NCBI GenBank assembly: GCA_005809115.1 | Contig: SYLK01000364.1 | Span: forward strand, 1-6,017 | Length of the DNA stretch: 6,017 nucleotides | Source of the DNA: Planctomyces sp. | GTDB taxonomy: Bacteria > Planctomycetota > Planctomycetia > Planctomycetales > Planctomycetaceae | Direction: 5' to 3' | Shown here: piece by piece, positions 1-6,017 of the stretch | How positions within the stretch are numbered: the first letter of the stretch is position 1 | Layout of the letters: each line of letters opens with the position of its first letter | Position numbers and translations under genes: made by a program | The notes under the pieces: generated by a model | Database searches by the model: none | The model's input: only the letters and a program-made list of their open reading frames with translations | Told to the model about the DNA's origin: nothing

Positions 1-82
1 GCGCGGCCAGCCCGATCCCCTGCGCCACCTGAGACAGGAAATACCGCCGGTTTTTGGCGAGTTCATAGTTCAGCATGTTCAT
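1..82 (-). CDS. DUF1501 family protein, N-terminal fragment (cut by window edge)
   Basis: Only the first 27 codons are present; the rest lies beyond position 1. The peptide begins MNMLNYELAKNRRYFL and continues SQVAQGIGLAA. This is a twin-arginine (Tat) type leader: R12-R13 followed by YFL and then a mildly hydrophobic Gly/Ala stretch. DUF1501 proteins typically begin this way, and in planctomycetes a DUF1501 gene commonly follows directly after a DUF1549/DUF1553 gene, as here. The start at 82 is chosen because GAAGGA (96-91 on the minus strand) sits 8 bases upstream. That site lies inside the last codons of the preceding gene, only 4 bases away, which implies translational coupling in one operon. 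Met3 (position 76) is an alternative start. The family call rests on the leader and the neighbour, since the conserved body is not visible. It would be a second, separate DUF1501 paralogue beside the complete one at 3750-5126. Confidence 0.72.
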   Translation of the reverse strand, partial: MNMLNYELAKNRRYFLSQVAQGIGLAA

Positions 83-86
83 CGAG

Positions 87-3000
87 TTATTCCTTCGTGA
101 CAACTTCGTCGAGATTCAGAATCAGGCTGGCCACCGCGGTGTAAGCCGCCAGGATCGCCGGATCCAGCTGCTCGTTGCGGGGAAACTCACCTGTACTGAT
201 CAGCTGTGTGGCCGCCTCAGGTTTCTCCTGAAACATCGCCAGGCTGCGATTGAAATTGCTCACCAGAATGGTACGTTCCTGAGGACGGGGCTGACGAGCG
301 GTGATCATGTAGAACGCCCGGGCGATGCGATCGTCCGGCGACCCGGTAATCGTCTCCATCACTTTTTGTGCCAGGACACGCGCCGCTTCGACGAATGTGG
401 GATCATTCATCAGCGCCAGGGCCTGCAACGGTGTATTCGTACGTGTTCGCTGCACAATGCAGGCTTCGCGGCTGGTCGCATCCAGCGTCACCATGGTCGG
501 AGGCGCTGACGTGCGTTTCCAGTAAGTATACAGGCTGCGACGATAGAGATCGGCTCCATGGGACTGGACATATTCCGTATCCGTGGCGATCTCCATCCAC
601 AGGCCCTCCGGCTGATACGGCCGCACCGAGGGGCCGCCCGCAGCATCCGTCAGCAGACCGCTCACCAGAAGCGCCTGATCGCGAATCGTTTCAGCGGGAA
701 GTCGCACGCGGGGCCCTCGTGCCAGCAGGCGATTCTCCGGATCATGCTGCAGCAGTCGGGGCGAAACCTTCGATGACTGCCGGTAGCTGCTGCTGCTGAC
801 GATCAGCTTCTGCAGTTCCTTGACATTCCAGCCGGTCTCAATGAATTCTCGTGCCAGCCAGTCCAGCAGCTCGGGGTGGCTTGGAAGCTCACCCTGGGCA
901 CCGAAGTCTTCCGCCGTCTTGACCAGACCGATACCAAAGTACTGCTGCCAGAATCGATTGACCGTGACTCGGGCTGTCAGCGGATGACGCGGATCGACCA
1001 GCCAGCGCGCGAATCCCAGCCGGTTGTTGGGAGCCACGTCAGCCAGGGGCGGAAAAGCGGCCGGCACACCGGCACTGACCTTCTCACCCGGATTGTCGTA
1101 CTGCCCGCGCACCAGGATGTGCGTGTCGCGCGGCGTCTCCATTTCCTGCATCACCATGACGGTGGAAATGCTGCTGTAAAAGTCGCGCCGCTGTCGCTGC
1201 AGTGCCGTCAGCTGCTGATCGGCATTGCGGAGGGATTCGGGCGCCGCATTGGCCAGGAAGTACCTCGTAAGCTTTCGCTGCTGAAAATCCGTACGGGCTG
1301 CTGCGGGGAGCGCCAGAATCGCAGAAGCGGATTCTGCCACCGACAACAGACCGGCTTCGTCTGGAGTCAGGTCCCGACTGTAAATCCGCACGTCGTCAAT
1401 TCCGCCGGCGAACGGACTGTGCCCGGACCCGATCCGCAATGGCTCCGGCACGGCATAGGTCGAATTGAGGCGATCCAGCCGAACCTCCATCGCCACGGCC
1501 TGACCATCGACGTAGACCTGAATCCCCTGCGCCACTCGCGAACCGTCATACGTAACGGTTACATGCTGCCATTCGCTGGTCTTCAGCGGTTCGCGACTTT
1601 CCACCCGGACTGCATCGTCCAGCCAACGGTTGATCAGATTGACCTGAATGTGGCCATCTTTGAGGTGGACGTAATATCCGCGCCCCTCTTCCTCAGGCAC
1701 CATTCGCGAAACGATCGTGCCGTTACCGCTTGTCGGCTTCACCCAGGCTGCAATCGAAAAGCGATCAAAGTAGCCGAATCCGGCGGTGTCCCCGGCACTC
1801 ACAAACGACGACGCGTCGAACCAGACGCCTTGATTTACCCGGCCTTCCTGAAACGTGACACCTGCTGGTTCTGCGGTACCGGGTTTCCCGCTGACAGCTT
1901 CGTTCAGATCACCGTCCAGCCGGAGGTGACTCACCAGTCCGTCGCTGACCGACCAGTCAATCGGCTCGGCTGGTGTGTACGCCGCCTCCCACGCGTCTCG
2001 CGCCGCATTCAGTGCAGTCTCGTTTCGACTGACCAGAGCGGCAGCTTCACTGACCTGACGGTCGAGTTCCTCCAGCCGCTGCTGTTCAGCTGCCGTCGGG
2101 GCCAGCAGATATGGCGGAGCGTTCCCTTCCTTGATGGCTCTGCCATACTCCGGAATATTGTTGAAGTAAGCGAATACCTGATAGAAGTCCCGCTGCCGCA
2201 GAGGATCGTATTTGTGATCGTGGCAGCGTGCGCAACCCATCGTGAGCCCCATCCAGACGGTAAATGTCGTGTCCACGCGATCCACAACATATTCCACCTG
2301 ATATTCCTCAGGGACAATCCCCCCTTCGGCATTGCCGCGATGATTCCGATTGAATCCGGTGGCGATTCTCTGATCGAGTGTCGGCTGTTCCAGGAGATCC
2401 CCGGCAATCTGTTCGATGGTGAACTGATCAAACGGCAGATTGCTGTTGAATGCGCTGATAACCCAGTCGCGCCAGCGCCACATCTGACGGGGGCCGTCGT
2501 TCTGATATCCGCTGGTATCCGCATACCGTGCCGCATCCAGCCAGCTGATAGCCATCTTTTCCCCGTAGCGGGGTGATCGCAGCAGGCGATCGACCAGGCG
2601 GTCATACGCATCGGGCGCGGAATCCGCCACGAACGCAGTGACTTCTGCCGCGGTCGGCGGGAGCCCGGTCAGGTCCAGGGTGACACGCCGAATCAGAGTG
2701 CTTCGATCGGCTTCAGCGGACGGCTGCAGACCATCCTGTTCCAGTCGTGCCAGCACGAAGTCATCAATCGGATTCCGGCTCCAGCTGCGGCGGCTGGTCT
2801 GTGGAAGAACCGGGCGCTCCGGGGCCACAAACGCCCAGTGATCGTTCCACTCGGCACCCTGGCGAACCCACTCAGCCAGCAGCGTTTTCTGGTACTCGGT
2901 CAGCTCGCGTCCGGAATCGGCGGGCGGCATACGTTTTTCCGGATCCGTCGAACTGATTCTGGCAACCAGTTCACTGGCCGCGGGATCTCCTGCCACAATC

Positions 3001-3257
3001 GCATGGCGGCCGCCGAGATCCGCGAATGCGCCGGACTGGATATCGAGTCGCAGCTCCGATGCGCGATGTTCTTCGTCCGGACCGTGGCATTTGAAACACA
3101 GATCCGACAGGAGCGGTCGGATGTCGCGACTGAAACTGATCTTCGGGCCTGAACCGTCGGCCCGGACCGATGCCGTCAGCAGCAGAATCACCCCAACGTG
3201 CAGGATGCGTACGGCGATTCCCGAAACAATCGGTCGTGGCTCTGTCGGTCGATACAT
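87..3257 (-). CDS. Exported PSCyt1-DUF1549-LamG-DUF1553 multidomain protein (planctomycete cytochrome c type)
   Basis: This 1056-residue protein is probably periplasmic or surface-located; its reaction is not known. Residues 1-33 form a Sec-type signal peptide with a hydrophobic core (VGVILLLTA) and likely cleavage after SVRA. Residues about 40-140 are a planctomycete cytochrome c domain (PSCyt1) with haem motif CFKCH at 54-58 and a downstream MPP at 110-112, whose Met could be the distal haem ligand. Residues about 160-370 are DUF1549 (PSCyt2), ending in the motif CARCHDHKYDP, which contains a second CxxCH at 342-346. A short predicted coiled coil (about 390-425) leads into a LamG/concanavalin-like jellyroll at about 440-640 (SIAAWVKP, WQHVTVTYDG, VYVDG, GGIDDVRIYSR). 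Residues about 740-1000 are DUF1553 (PSD1), with RLPAETIRDQ and TNTPLQALALMNDPTF. All domains appear complete. The ATG at 3257 has GAGG 7 bases upstream. The gene follows the VOC gene by 61 bases and is followed by a DUF1501 gene 4 bases on. An electron-transfer or polysaccharide-related role is often supposed for this family, but that is inference. Confidence 0.95.
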   Translation of the reverse strand: MYRPTEPRPIVSGIAVRILHVGVILLLTASVRADGSGPKISFSRDIRPLLSDLCFKCHGPDEEHRASELRLDIQSGAFADLGGRHAIVAGDPAASELVARISSTDPEKRMPPADSGRELTEYQKTLLAEWVRQGAEWNDHWAFVAPERPVLPQTSRRSWSRNPIDDFVLARLEQDGLQPSAEADRSTLIRRVTLDLTGLPPTAAEVTAFVADSAPDAYDRLVDRLLRSPRYGEKMAISWLDAARYADTSGYQNDGPRQMWRWRDWVISAFNSNLPFDQFTIEQIAGDLLEQPTLDQRIATGFNRNHRGNAEGGIVPEEYQVEYVVDRVDTTFTVWMGLTMGCARCHDHKYDPLRQRDFYQVFAYFNNIPEYGRAIKEGNAPPYLLAPTAAEQQRLEELDRQVSEAAALVSRNETALNAARDAWEAAYTPAEPIDWSVSDGLVSHLRLDGDLNEAVSGKPGTAEPAGVTFQEGRVNQGVWFDASSFVSAGDTAGFGYFDRFSIAAWVKPTSGNGTIVSRMVPEEEGRGYYVHLKDGHIQVNLINRWLDDAVRVESREPLKTSEWQHVTVTYDGSRVAQGIQVYVDGQAVAMEVRLDRLNSTYAVPEPLRIGSGHSPFAGGIDDVRIYSRDLTPDEAGLLSVAESASAILALPAAARTDFQQRKLTRYFLANAAPESLRNADQQLTALQRQRRDFYSSISTVMVMQEMETPRDTHILVRGQYDNPGEKVSAGVPAAFPPLADVAPNNRLGFARWLVDPRHPLTARVTVNRFWQQYFGIGLVKTAEDFGAQGELPSHPELLDWLAREFIETGWNVKELQKLIVSSSSYRQSSKVSPRLLQHDPENRLLARGPRVRLPAETIRDQALLVSGLLTDAAGGPSVRPYQPEGLWMEIATDTEYVQSHGADLYRRSLYTYWKRTSAPPTMVTLDATSREACIVQRTRTNTPLQALALMNDPTFVEAARVLAQKVMETITGSPDDRIARAFYMITARQPRPQERTILVSNFNRSLAMFQEKPEAATQLISTGEFPRNEQLDPAILAAYTAVASLILNLDEVVTKE

Positions 3258-3318
3258 GGAGGGACCTCAAGTGGATTCTGCGGCGGTCATCCCCTGCGTG
3301 CACAGGAGTCAGCATCAT

Positions 3319-3732
3319 TCAGGAACCGTCGCCTGCGTTATTGTCGCCTGATGCTGCGGCAGCTACAAGCCTTTCGTTGAAGCGAATGCGATTTCCGAAC
3401 GGGTCAGTGACTTCCACGCAGCGCGTCTGGTGCGGAGTGGTCTCGACAGAGGGCTTCATATAGCCGTATCCCCGCGAAGTGATTCTGGCGTGAAAGTCAT
3501 CAATGCCGGTCATCCACACGAATACCGTGGCTCCGGGGCAGCAATCCCCGTGGTGTTCGGTCAGATGCAGGACCAGGCCCCGGCTGGAAACCTGCAGATA
3601 CGTCGGGGACTTGTCATCGCTGCGATGCTCCCAGTCGACGTTGAAGCCGAGAAATCCCGAGTAGAAATCCTTGGCGCGGCCCACATCAAAGATTCGCATG
3701 ATCGGGATGATGGCCTGAAACCGGGTCTCCAT
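3319..3732 (-). CDS. Glyoxalase superfamily (VOC) protein, bleomycin-resistance-like
   Basis: A 137-residue cytoplasmic protein with no export signal. It shows the paired beta-alpha-beta-beta-beta modules of the vicinal oxygen chelate fold. The first module opens IPIMRIFDVGRAKDFYSGFLGF (split: IPIMRIFDV at 9-17, then GRAKDFYSGFLGF to 30), with the second half at about 70-120. Signatures of the bleomycin-resistance-like VOC subgroup are HLTEHHGDCCPG (56-67) and VTDPFGNRIRF (108-118), followed by E120-R121. Such proteins may sequester a small molecule or act on a metal-bound substrate. I cannot tell which, and classic glyoxalase I metal ligands are not obvious. The C-terminal tail (122-137) is Ala/Gly/Asp-rich and probably disordered. 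The start is the ATG at 3732, preceded by GGAG 9 bases upstream. An in-frame TTG at 3753 would add seven residues and overlap the DUF1501 stop as TTGA, but it has only a weak upstream site. The gene begins 17 bases after DUF1501 ends, so it is probably cotranscribed. Confidence 0.88.
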   Translation of the reverse strand: METRFQAIIPIMRIFDVGRAKDFYSGFLGFNVDWEHRSDDKSPTYLQVSSRGLVLHLTEHHGDCCPGATVFVWMTGIDDFHARITSRGYGYMKPSVETTPHQTRCVEVTDPFGNRIRFNERLVAAAASGDNNAGDGS

Positions 3733-3741
3733 GCTGCGGTG

Positions 3742-3745
3742 CTCC
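3742..3745 (-). promoter_or_regulatory. Ribosome binding site deciding the VOC start
   Basis: On the minus strand the bases GGAG occur at 3745-3742, 9 bases before the ATG at 3732, within the 17-base gap after the DUF1501 stop codon. The competing TTG start at 3753 has no comparable purine-rich site at the right distance. This favours the shorter 137-residue protein, whose first residues (METRFQAIIP) also match where the fold should begin. Confidence 0.55.
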
Positions 3746-3749
3746 GACT

Positions 3750-5126
3750 TCAAAACAACTCGTGAATCTCACGATGGCTGAAATCGACCAGGGGAAAAGG
3801 TCGCCCGGCCGGTCCTGGCAGATGCGTATCCAGCCTGAGCCCCAGTGAATGAAACACGGTGGCAATCGCGTCGGGCGGCTGCACGGGACGGTCTGCCGGG
3901 ACTCCGCCCATCGGATCGCTGGCTCCCACAACTCGTCCCCCCTGCACCCCACCGCCGGCGAACCCGATGGTAAAGCACTGCGGCCAGTGGTCACGTCCTC
4001 CGGCCGGATTCACTCGCGGTGTGCGGCCGAATTCGGCCAGATTGCAGACCAGGGTGTTATCCAGCAGGCCTCGCACAGCCAGATCCTCAATCAGAGCCGA
4101 ATAAGCCTGATCGTACATGGGTGCGACGACATCCCGCATCCCCTCAATCGACGTGAACGGTTTCGACCCGTGAATATCCCAGGTGATCTCGTCGAAAACT
4201 GTCAGAAACGTATTGATGGTCACGAATCGCACTCCGGCCTCAATCAGTCGACGAGACAACAGGCAGCACTGTCCAAATCGGTTCATGCCGTACCGTTCCC
4301 GAACAGACACGGGTTCGGCTCCGAGATCGAATGCCTGCCGCGCCTGAGTACTGGTCATGAGCCGATAGGCAGCCTGAAAGTTCGTGTCCAGCAGCTGCGC
4401 GTTCTCCGTGGATTCGAAATCGCGGATCGTGCCGTCAACCAGATCTCGCAGCCGTCGGCGCCGCCGAAGACGTACTTCACCGATCGTGGGGGGCGGCTGA
4501 AGGTCGGGCACTTTGAACTCCGGCCGCGACGGATCTGCCATCAGGGCGAACGGATCATGGCCTTTGCCCAGGAATCCTCCAGCCTGACCGTTGGGCAGGT
4601 TGCCGCCGCCACGTCCCATCGGCTCCGGCAGCACCACGAACGGCGGCAATTCGGATCTGCGTCGCAGCAGAAAACTGATCACCGCACCAGCATGTGGCGT
4701 ATTGACGCCTCCCGTGAACTGACGCCCCGTCTGCATCATCTGCCAGCCGGCGTCGTGCACTGCCGCCCCGGTATGATGACAGCTGCGAACCAGAGAAAAA
4801 CGATCCGCGATCTTCGCGTGCAGAGGGAGAATCTCGGAAATCTGCATCCCATCCGCGGTGGTGGCGATCGGACGAAACGGACCTCGCACTTCCGCCGGTG
4901 CCCCGGGTTTCAGATCAAACGTGTCAACATGGCTGGGAGCACCCAGATTGAAGATCATGATGCATGAACGCTCATCGTGACCCGGTGAAACCAACCCCGC
5001 ATCCTGCGCCTGCAGGTACTCACTCAGAGTCAGCCCTGCCAGTCCGAGACTGCCGACCTGCAGAAAATCACGGCGAGTTGTTCCGTCACAGGTGTGCGCC
5101 GTGCCACGGCCGGAAAGCTGGAGCAT
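3750..5126 (-). CDS. DUF1501 family protein with Tat signal
   Basis: A complete 458-residue protein of the DUF1501 family, which belongs to the alkaline phosphatase/sulfatase-like fold group; its activity is not established. The N-terminus carries a twin-arginine export signal, TRRDFLQVGSLGLAGLTLS, with R18-R19, so the folded protein is probably exported. Family landmarks occur in the right order: FNLGAPSHVDTFDLKP (59-74), the Ser/His segment RSCHHTGAAVHDAGW (114-128), WDIHG (316-320), AEFGRTPRVNPAGGRDHWP (364-382), and a C-terminal IHELF that ends the chain as usual. The Asp/His residues in WDIHG and GRDHWP resemble metal ligands of phosphatase-like folds (inference). A run of five arginines occurs at 221-225. 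The ATG at 5126 is preceded by a weak GAG site (ATGAGAATTCCAG). It is the first gene after the terminator at about 5271-5300, so it probably heads the operon running through the VOC and DUF1549/DUF1553 genes. Unusually, it lies upstream of the DUF1553 gene while another DUF1501 gene lies downstream. Confidence 0.95.
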   Translation of the reverse strand: MLQLSGRGTAHTCDGTTRRDFLQVGSLGLAGLTLSEYLQAQDAGLVSPGHDERSCIMIFNLGAPSHVDTFDLKPGAPAEVRGPFRPIATTADGMQISEILPLHAKIADRFSLVRSCHHTGAAVHDAGWQMMQTGRQFTGGVNTPHAGAVISFLLRRRSELPPFVVLPEPMGRGGGNLPNGQAGGFLGKGHDPFALMADPSRPEFKVPDLQPPPTIGEVRLRRRRRLRDLVDGTIRDFESTENAQLLDTNFQAAYRLMTSTQARQAFDLGAEPVSVRERYGMNRFGQCCLLSRRLIEAGVRFVTINTFLTVFDEITWDIHGSKPFTSIEGMRDVVAPMYDQAYSALIEDLAVRGLLDNTLVCNLAEFGRTPRVNPAGGRDHWPQCFTIGFAGGGVQGGRVVGASDPMGGVPADRPVQPPDAIATVFHSLGLRLDTHLPGPAGRPFPLVDFSHREIHELF

Positions 5127-5159
5127 CTGGAATTCTCATCGATCTGCCGAGGTGAGTCG

Positions 5160-5175
5160 CTCCGGATCGCCGGAG
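5160..5175 (-). other. Small hairpin in the DUF1501 leader
   Basis: A perfect 6-base inverted repeat, CTCCGG-ATCG-CCGGAG, lies 34-49 bases before the DUF1501 start codon. If transcription starts near 5180, as the candidate promoter suggests, the hairpin would fall close to the 5' end of the mRNA, where such structures can slow decay. There is no T-run after it, so it does not look like a terminator. Short GC-rich palindromes also arise by chance. Confidence 0.3.
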
Positions 5176-5186
5176 TCATCCGCGAC

Positions 5187-5215
5187 AGTTTACCCTTGCC
5201 TCATTCGCCGCACAA
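5187..5215 (-). promoter_or_regulatory. Candidate sigma70-type promoter for the DUF1501 operon
   Basis: On the minus strand, TTGTGC (5215-5210) and TAAACT (5192-5187) are separated by 17 bases. They match the TTGACA and TATAAT consensus at 3 and 4 of 6 positions. The pair sits between the terminator of the YTV gene and the DUF1501 start, where a promoter is expected. The match is weak, and planctomycete promoters are not well defined, so this is only a candidate. Confidence 0.25.
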
Positions 5216-5270
5216 TCCCTCGGATGGCCCGCTGCCGACACAGGGGCGTGCAACATCCATCACACCAGCG

Positions 5271-5300
5271 AAAACACCCCGAGTAGTGACCCTCGGGGTG
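5271..5300 (-). terminator. Rho-independent terminator of the YTV gene
   Basis: On the minus strand, CACCCCGAG (5300-5292) and CTCGGGGTG (5283-5275) form a perfect 9-base-pair GC-rich stem with an 8-base loop. TTTT (5274-5271) follows directly. The structure begins 72 bases after the YTV gene's stop codon and faces the right way to end that transcript. The T-run is short, so termination may be incomplete and some read-through into the DUF1501 operon is possible. Confidence 0.72.
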
Positions 5301-5372
5301 CTCGATTCCATACAATCCGGCGAAGCTGTGACTCCGGTCAGAGTCCCGAAACTTGCCAGAAATCAGCGAAAC

Positions 5373-6017
5373 TCAGTGGCAGGTCCCACAGGCCGGGGCA
5401 GAGCTGCCACAGCAGCCGGTGCCACAACTGCCACAGGCAGTGGCGGCTGGCCGGTAAACCTGCTGAGAAACAACCTGCTCGACCATCTTGCAGACCTGAA
5501 CCTGAACTTCTCGCTGCTCGGGCTTGCAGACGGTGACGTTGTAGGTGTACGGCACCTGCTCAGAAACCTGACGAGCAACCTGAACCGTGCGAGTCCGGGT
5601 TTCCGGCTTGCAGACCGTTACGTTGTACGTGTAGGCTTCCTGTGTCGTCTGGTTTTCGTAGCAGGTGTACTCAACTTCCTTCTGAACCATGTTGGGAACC
5701 CAGACGCGAACAGTCTGGGCGCATCCGCCGCAGGCACTGGCAGAACCACAACTGCCGCAGCCAGCGTCACAGCCGCCACAGGCGGAAGCACCGCAGCCGT
5801 TACCGCAGGAAGATCCGCAGCCGTTGCCGCAGCCACCACAGGCATCGGCGGCCCGGTCTTCCCAGTGTCCCTGATCTTCACAGACCGTGCGTGTCTTCTT
5901 CACCGGAACGCTGTGACACACAGTCCGAGTGCCTTCGCGCTGCTCGGTGTGGGGCACCATGACGGTGTAGGACTGCTCGACGTTTTCGCAGACCGTCTTG
6001 CAGACCGTCCGAGTGCC
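5373..6017 (-). CDS. YTV-repeat cysteine-rich protein, probable cell-wall/surface component (5' end outside window)
   Basis: The reading frame stays open to the window edge, so the true start lies beyond 6017; 214 residues are visible. The ATG at 5960 is internal, because the repeat pattern continues upstream of it. The protein alternates YTV-type repeats with Cys/Gly segments. Visible parts in order are: a repeat block (GTRTVCKTVCENVEQSYTV, then VPHTEQREGTRTVC), a Gly/Cys block with 11 cysteines in 40 residues (5721-5840), three 28-residue repeat units (5466-5717), and a short C-terminal Cys block ending CGTCH. About 25 of 214 residues are Cys. The YTV repeat is, to my knowledge, described from Rhodopirellula baltica and relatives, in proteins linked to the proteinaceous cell envelope. 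A disulfide-linked structural role is therefore likely, but it is inferred. A signal peptide is expected in the missing part. The gene is separated from the next operon by a terminator and is probably its own unit. Confidence 0.85.
   Translation of the reverse strand, partial: GTRTVCKTVCENVEQSYTVMVPHTEQREGTRTVCHSVPVKKTRTVCEDQGHWEDRAADACGGCGNGCGSSCGNGCGASACGGCDAGCGSCGSASACGGCAQTVRVWVPNMVQKEVEYTCYENQTTQEAYTYNVTVCKPETRTRTVQVARQVSEQVPYTYNVTVCKPEQREVQVQVCKMVEQVVSQQVYRPAATACGSCGTGCCGSSAPACGTCH
5466..5717 (-). repeat. Three tandem 84-base (28-residue) YTV-type repeat units
   Basis: Units span 5717-5634 (degenerate, starting QTVRVWVPNM), 5633-5550 (YTYNVTVCKPETRTRTVQVA) and 5549-5466 (YTYNVTVCKPEQREVQVQVC). 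The last two share YTYNVTVCKPE exactly. At DNA level, 5521-5550 and 5605-5634 differ at only about three of 29 bases, which points to fairly recent duplication or gene conversion. The same 84-base spacing separates the two GTRTVC copies at 5921-5933 and 6005-6017 in the upstream block, so the 28-residue period is the basic unit of the protein. Confidence 0.8.
5721..5840 (-). repeat. Cys/Gly low-complexity block within the YTV protein
   Basis: This stretch codes for 40 residues, mostly Gly, Cys, Ala, Ser and Asn, with 11 cysteines spaced two to five residues apart (CGGC, NGCG, SCG, SACGGC). SACGGC occurs twice, 16 residues apart. The block sits between two sets of YTV repeats. It could form a dense disulfide cross-linking node, or bind metal if it stays reduced. 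A similar shorter Cys block occurs at the C-terminus (5376-5435). Confidence 0.8.

Noticed and set aside
876..2576. A 566-codon open frame on the plus strand opposite the DUF1549/LamG part of the large gene.
   Set aside because: It is aligned codon for codon with the real gene on the minus strand. In that register its stops correspond to TTA, CTA and TCA codons, which are rare in GC-rich genes, so long mirror frames arise automatically. The translation shows no domain or coherent composition, while the minus strand has a full set of family motifs.
4452..4466. A run of five arginine codons in the DUF1501 gene, considered as a possible nucleic-acid-binding or inserted segment.
   Set aside because: DUF1501 proteins often have a basic, helix-like stretch at this point. 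The frame and the flanking motifs are intact, so it is probably ordinary family variation.
3849..4967. A 372-codon open frame on the plus strand opposite the DUF1501 gene.
   Set aside because: It has the same codon-aligned antisense register as the case above and no recognisable motifs. The DUF1501 gene on the minus strand is complete and conserved.
5330..5345. A 5-base inverted repeat (GACTC/GAGTC) just after the YTV stop codon, considered as a terminator.
   Set aside because: The stem is short and no T-run follows. The 9-base-pair stem with TTTT at 5271-5300 is a far better terminator.
5373..5390. CGTCH at the C-terminus of the YTV protein, formally a CxxCH haem motif.
   Set aside because: It lies in a short Cys-rich tail with many other cysteines, at the last residues of the chain, with no cytochrome fold around it. 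Chance in a Cys-rich sequence is the simplest reading.
5642..5962. A plus-strand frame opposite the YTV gene, rich in Arg, His and Ser.
   Set aside because: Its composition is the mirror of Cys/Gly/Val-rich codons on the minus strand. The minus-strand frame has regular 28-residue repeats and extends to the window edge.

Overview
The window looks like chromosomal DNA from a member of the Planctomycetota. Three lines of evidence support this. First, there is a gene with the planctomycete cytochrome c / DUF1549 / LamG / DUF1553 architecture. Second, it lies beside genes for DUF1501 proteins with twin-arginine leaders. Third, there is a cysteine-rich protein with YTV-type repeats, a family I recall as a planctomycete cell-surface component. 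All genes lie on the minus strand, so transcription runs from high to low coordinates. The sequence is moderately GC-rich. This produces long mirror ORFs on the plus strand, which I treat as shadows.

Reading in the direction of transcription: (1) 6017-5373 is the 3' part of a YTV-repeat, Cys/Gly-rich, probably exported structural protein whose start is outside the window. (2) A stem-loop followed by a short T-run at 5300-5271 probably ends its transcript. (3) About 145 bases of leader follow, with a weak candidate promoter and a small hairpin. (4) 5126-3750 is a complete DUF1501 protein with a Tat signal. (5) 3732-3319 is a small VOC/glyoxalase-fold protein of the bleomycin-resistance-like group. 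(6) 3257-87 is a 1056-residue exported multidomain protein (PSCyt1, DUF1549, LamG, DUF1553). (7) 82-1 is the first 27 codons of a second DUF1501 protein, cut by the window edge.

Items 4 to 7 are closely packed (gaps of 17, 61 and 4 bases) with no visible terminator between them, so they are probably one operon. The exported cytochrome-like protein and the Tat-exported DUF1501 proteins very likely act together outside the cytoplasm, as these families co-occur widely in planctomycetes. Their substrate and reaction remain unknown. The VOC protein has no export signal and presumably works in the cytoplasm, which makes it the odd member. I see no RNA genes, CRISPR arrays, insertion sequences or phage genes. 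No clearly new system is evident. The most interesting items are the 28-residue repeat structure of the YTV protein and the VOC gene inside a DUF1501/DUF1553 operon.
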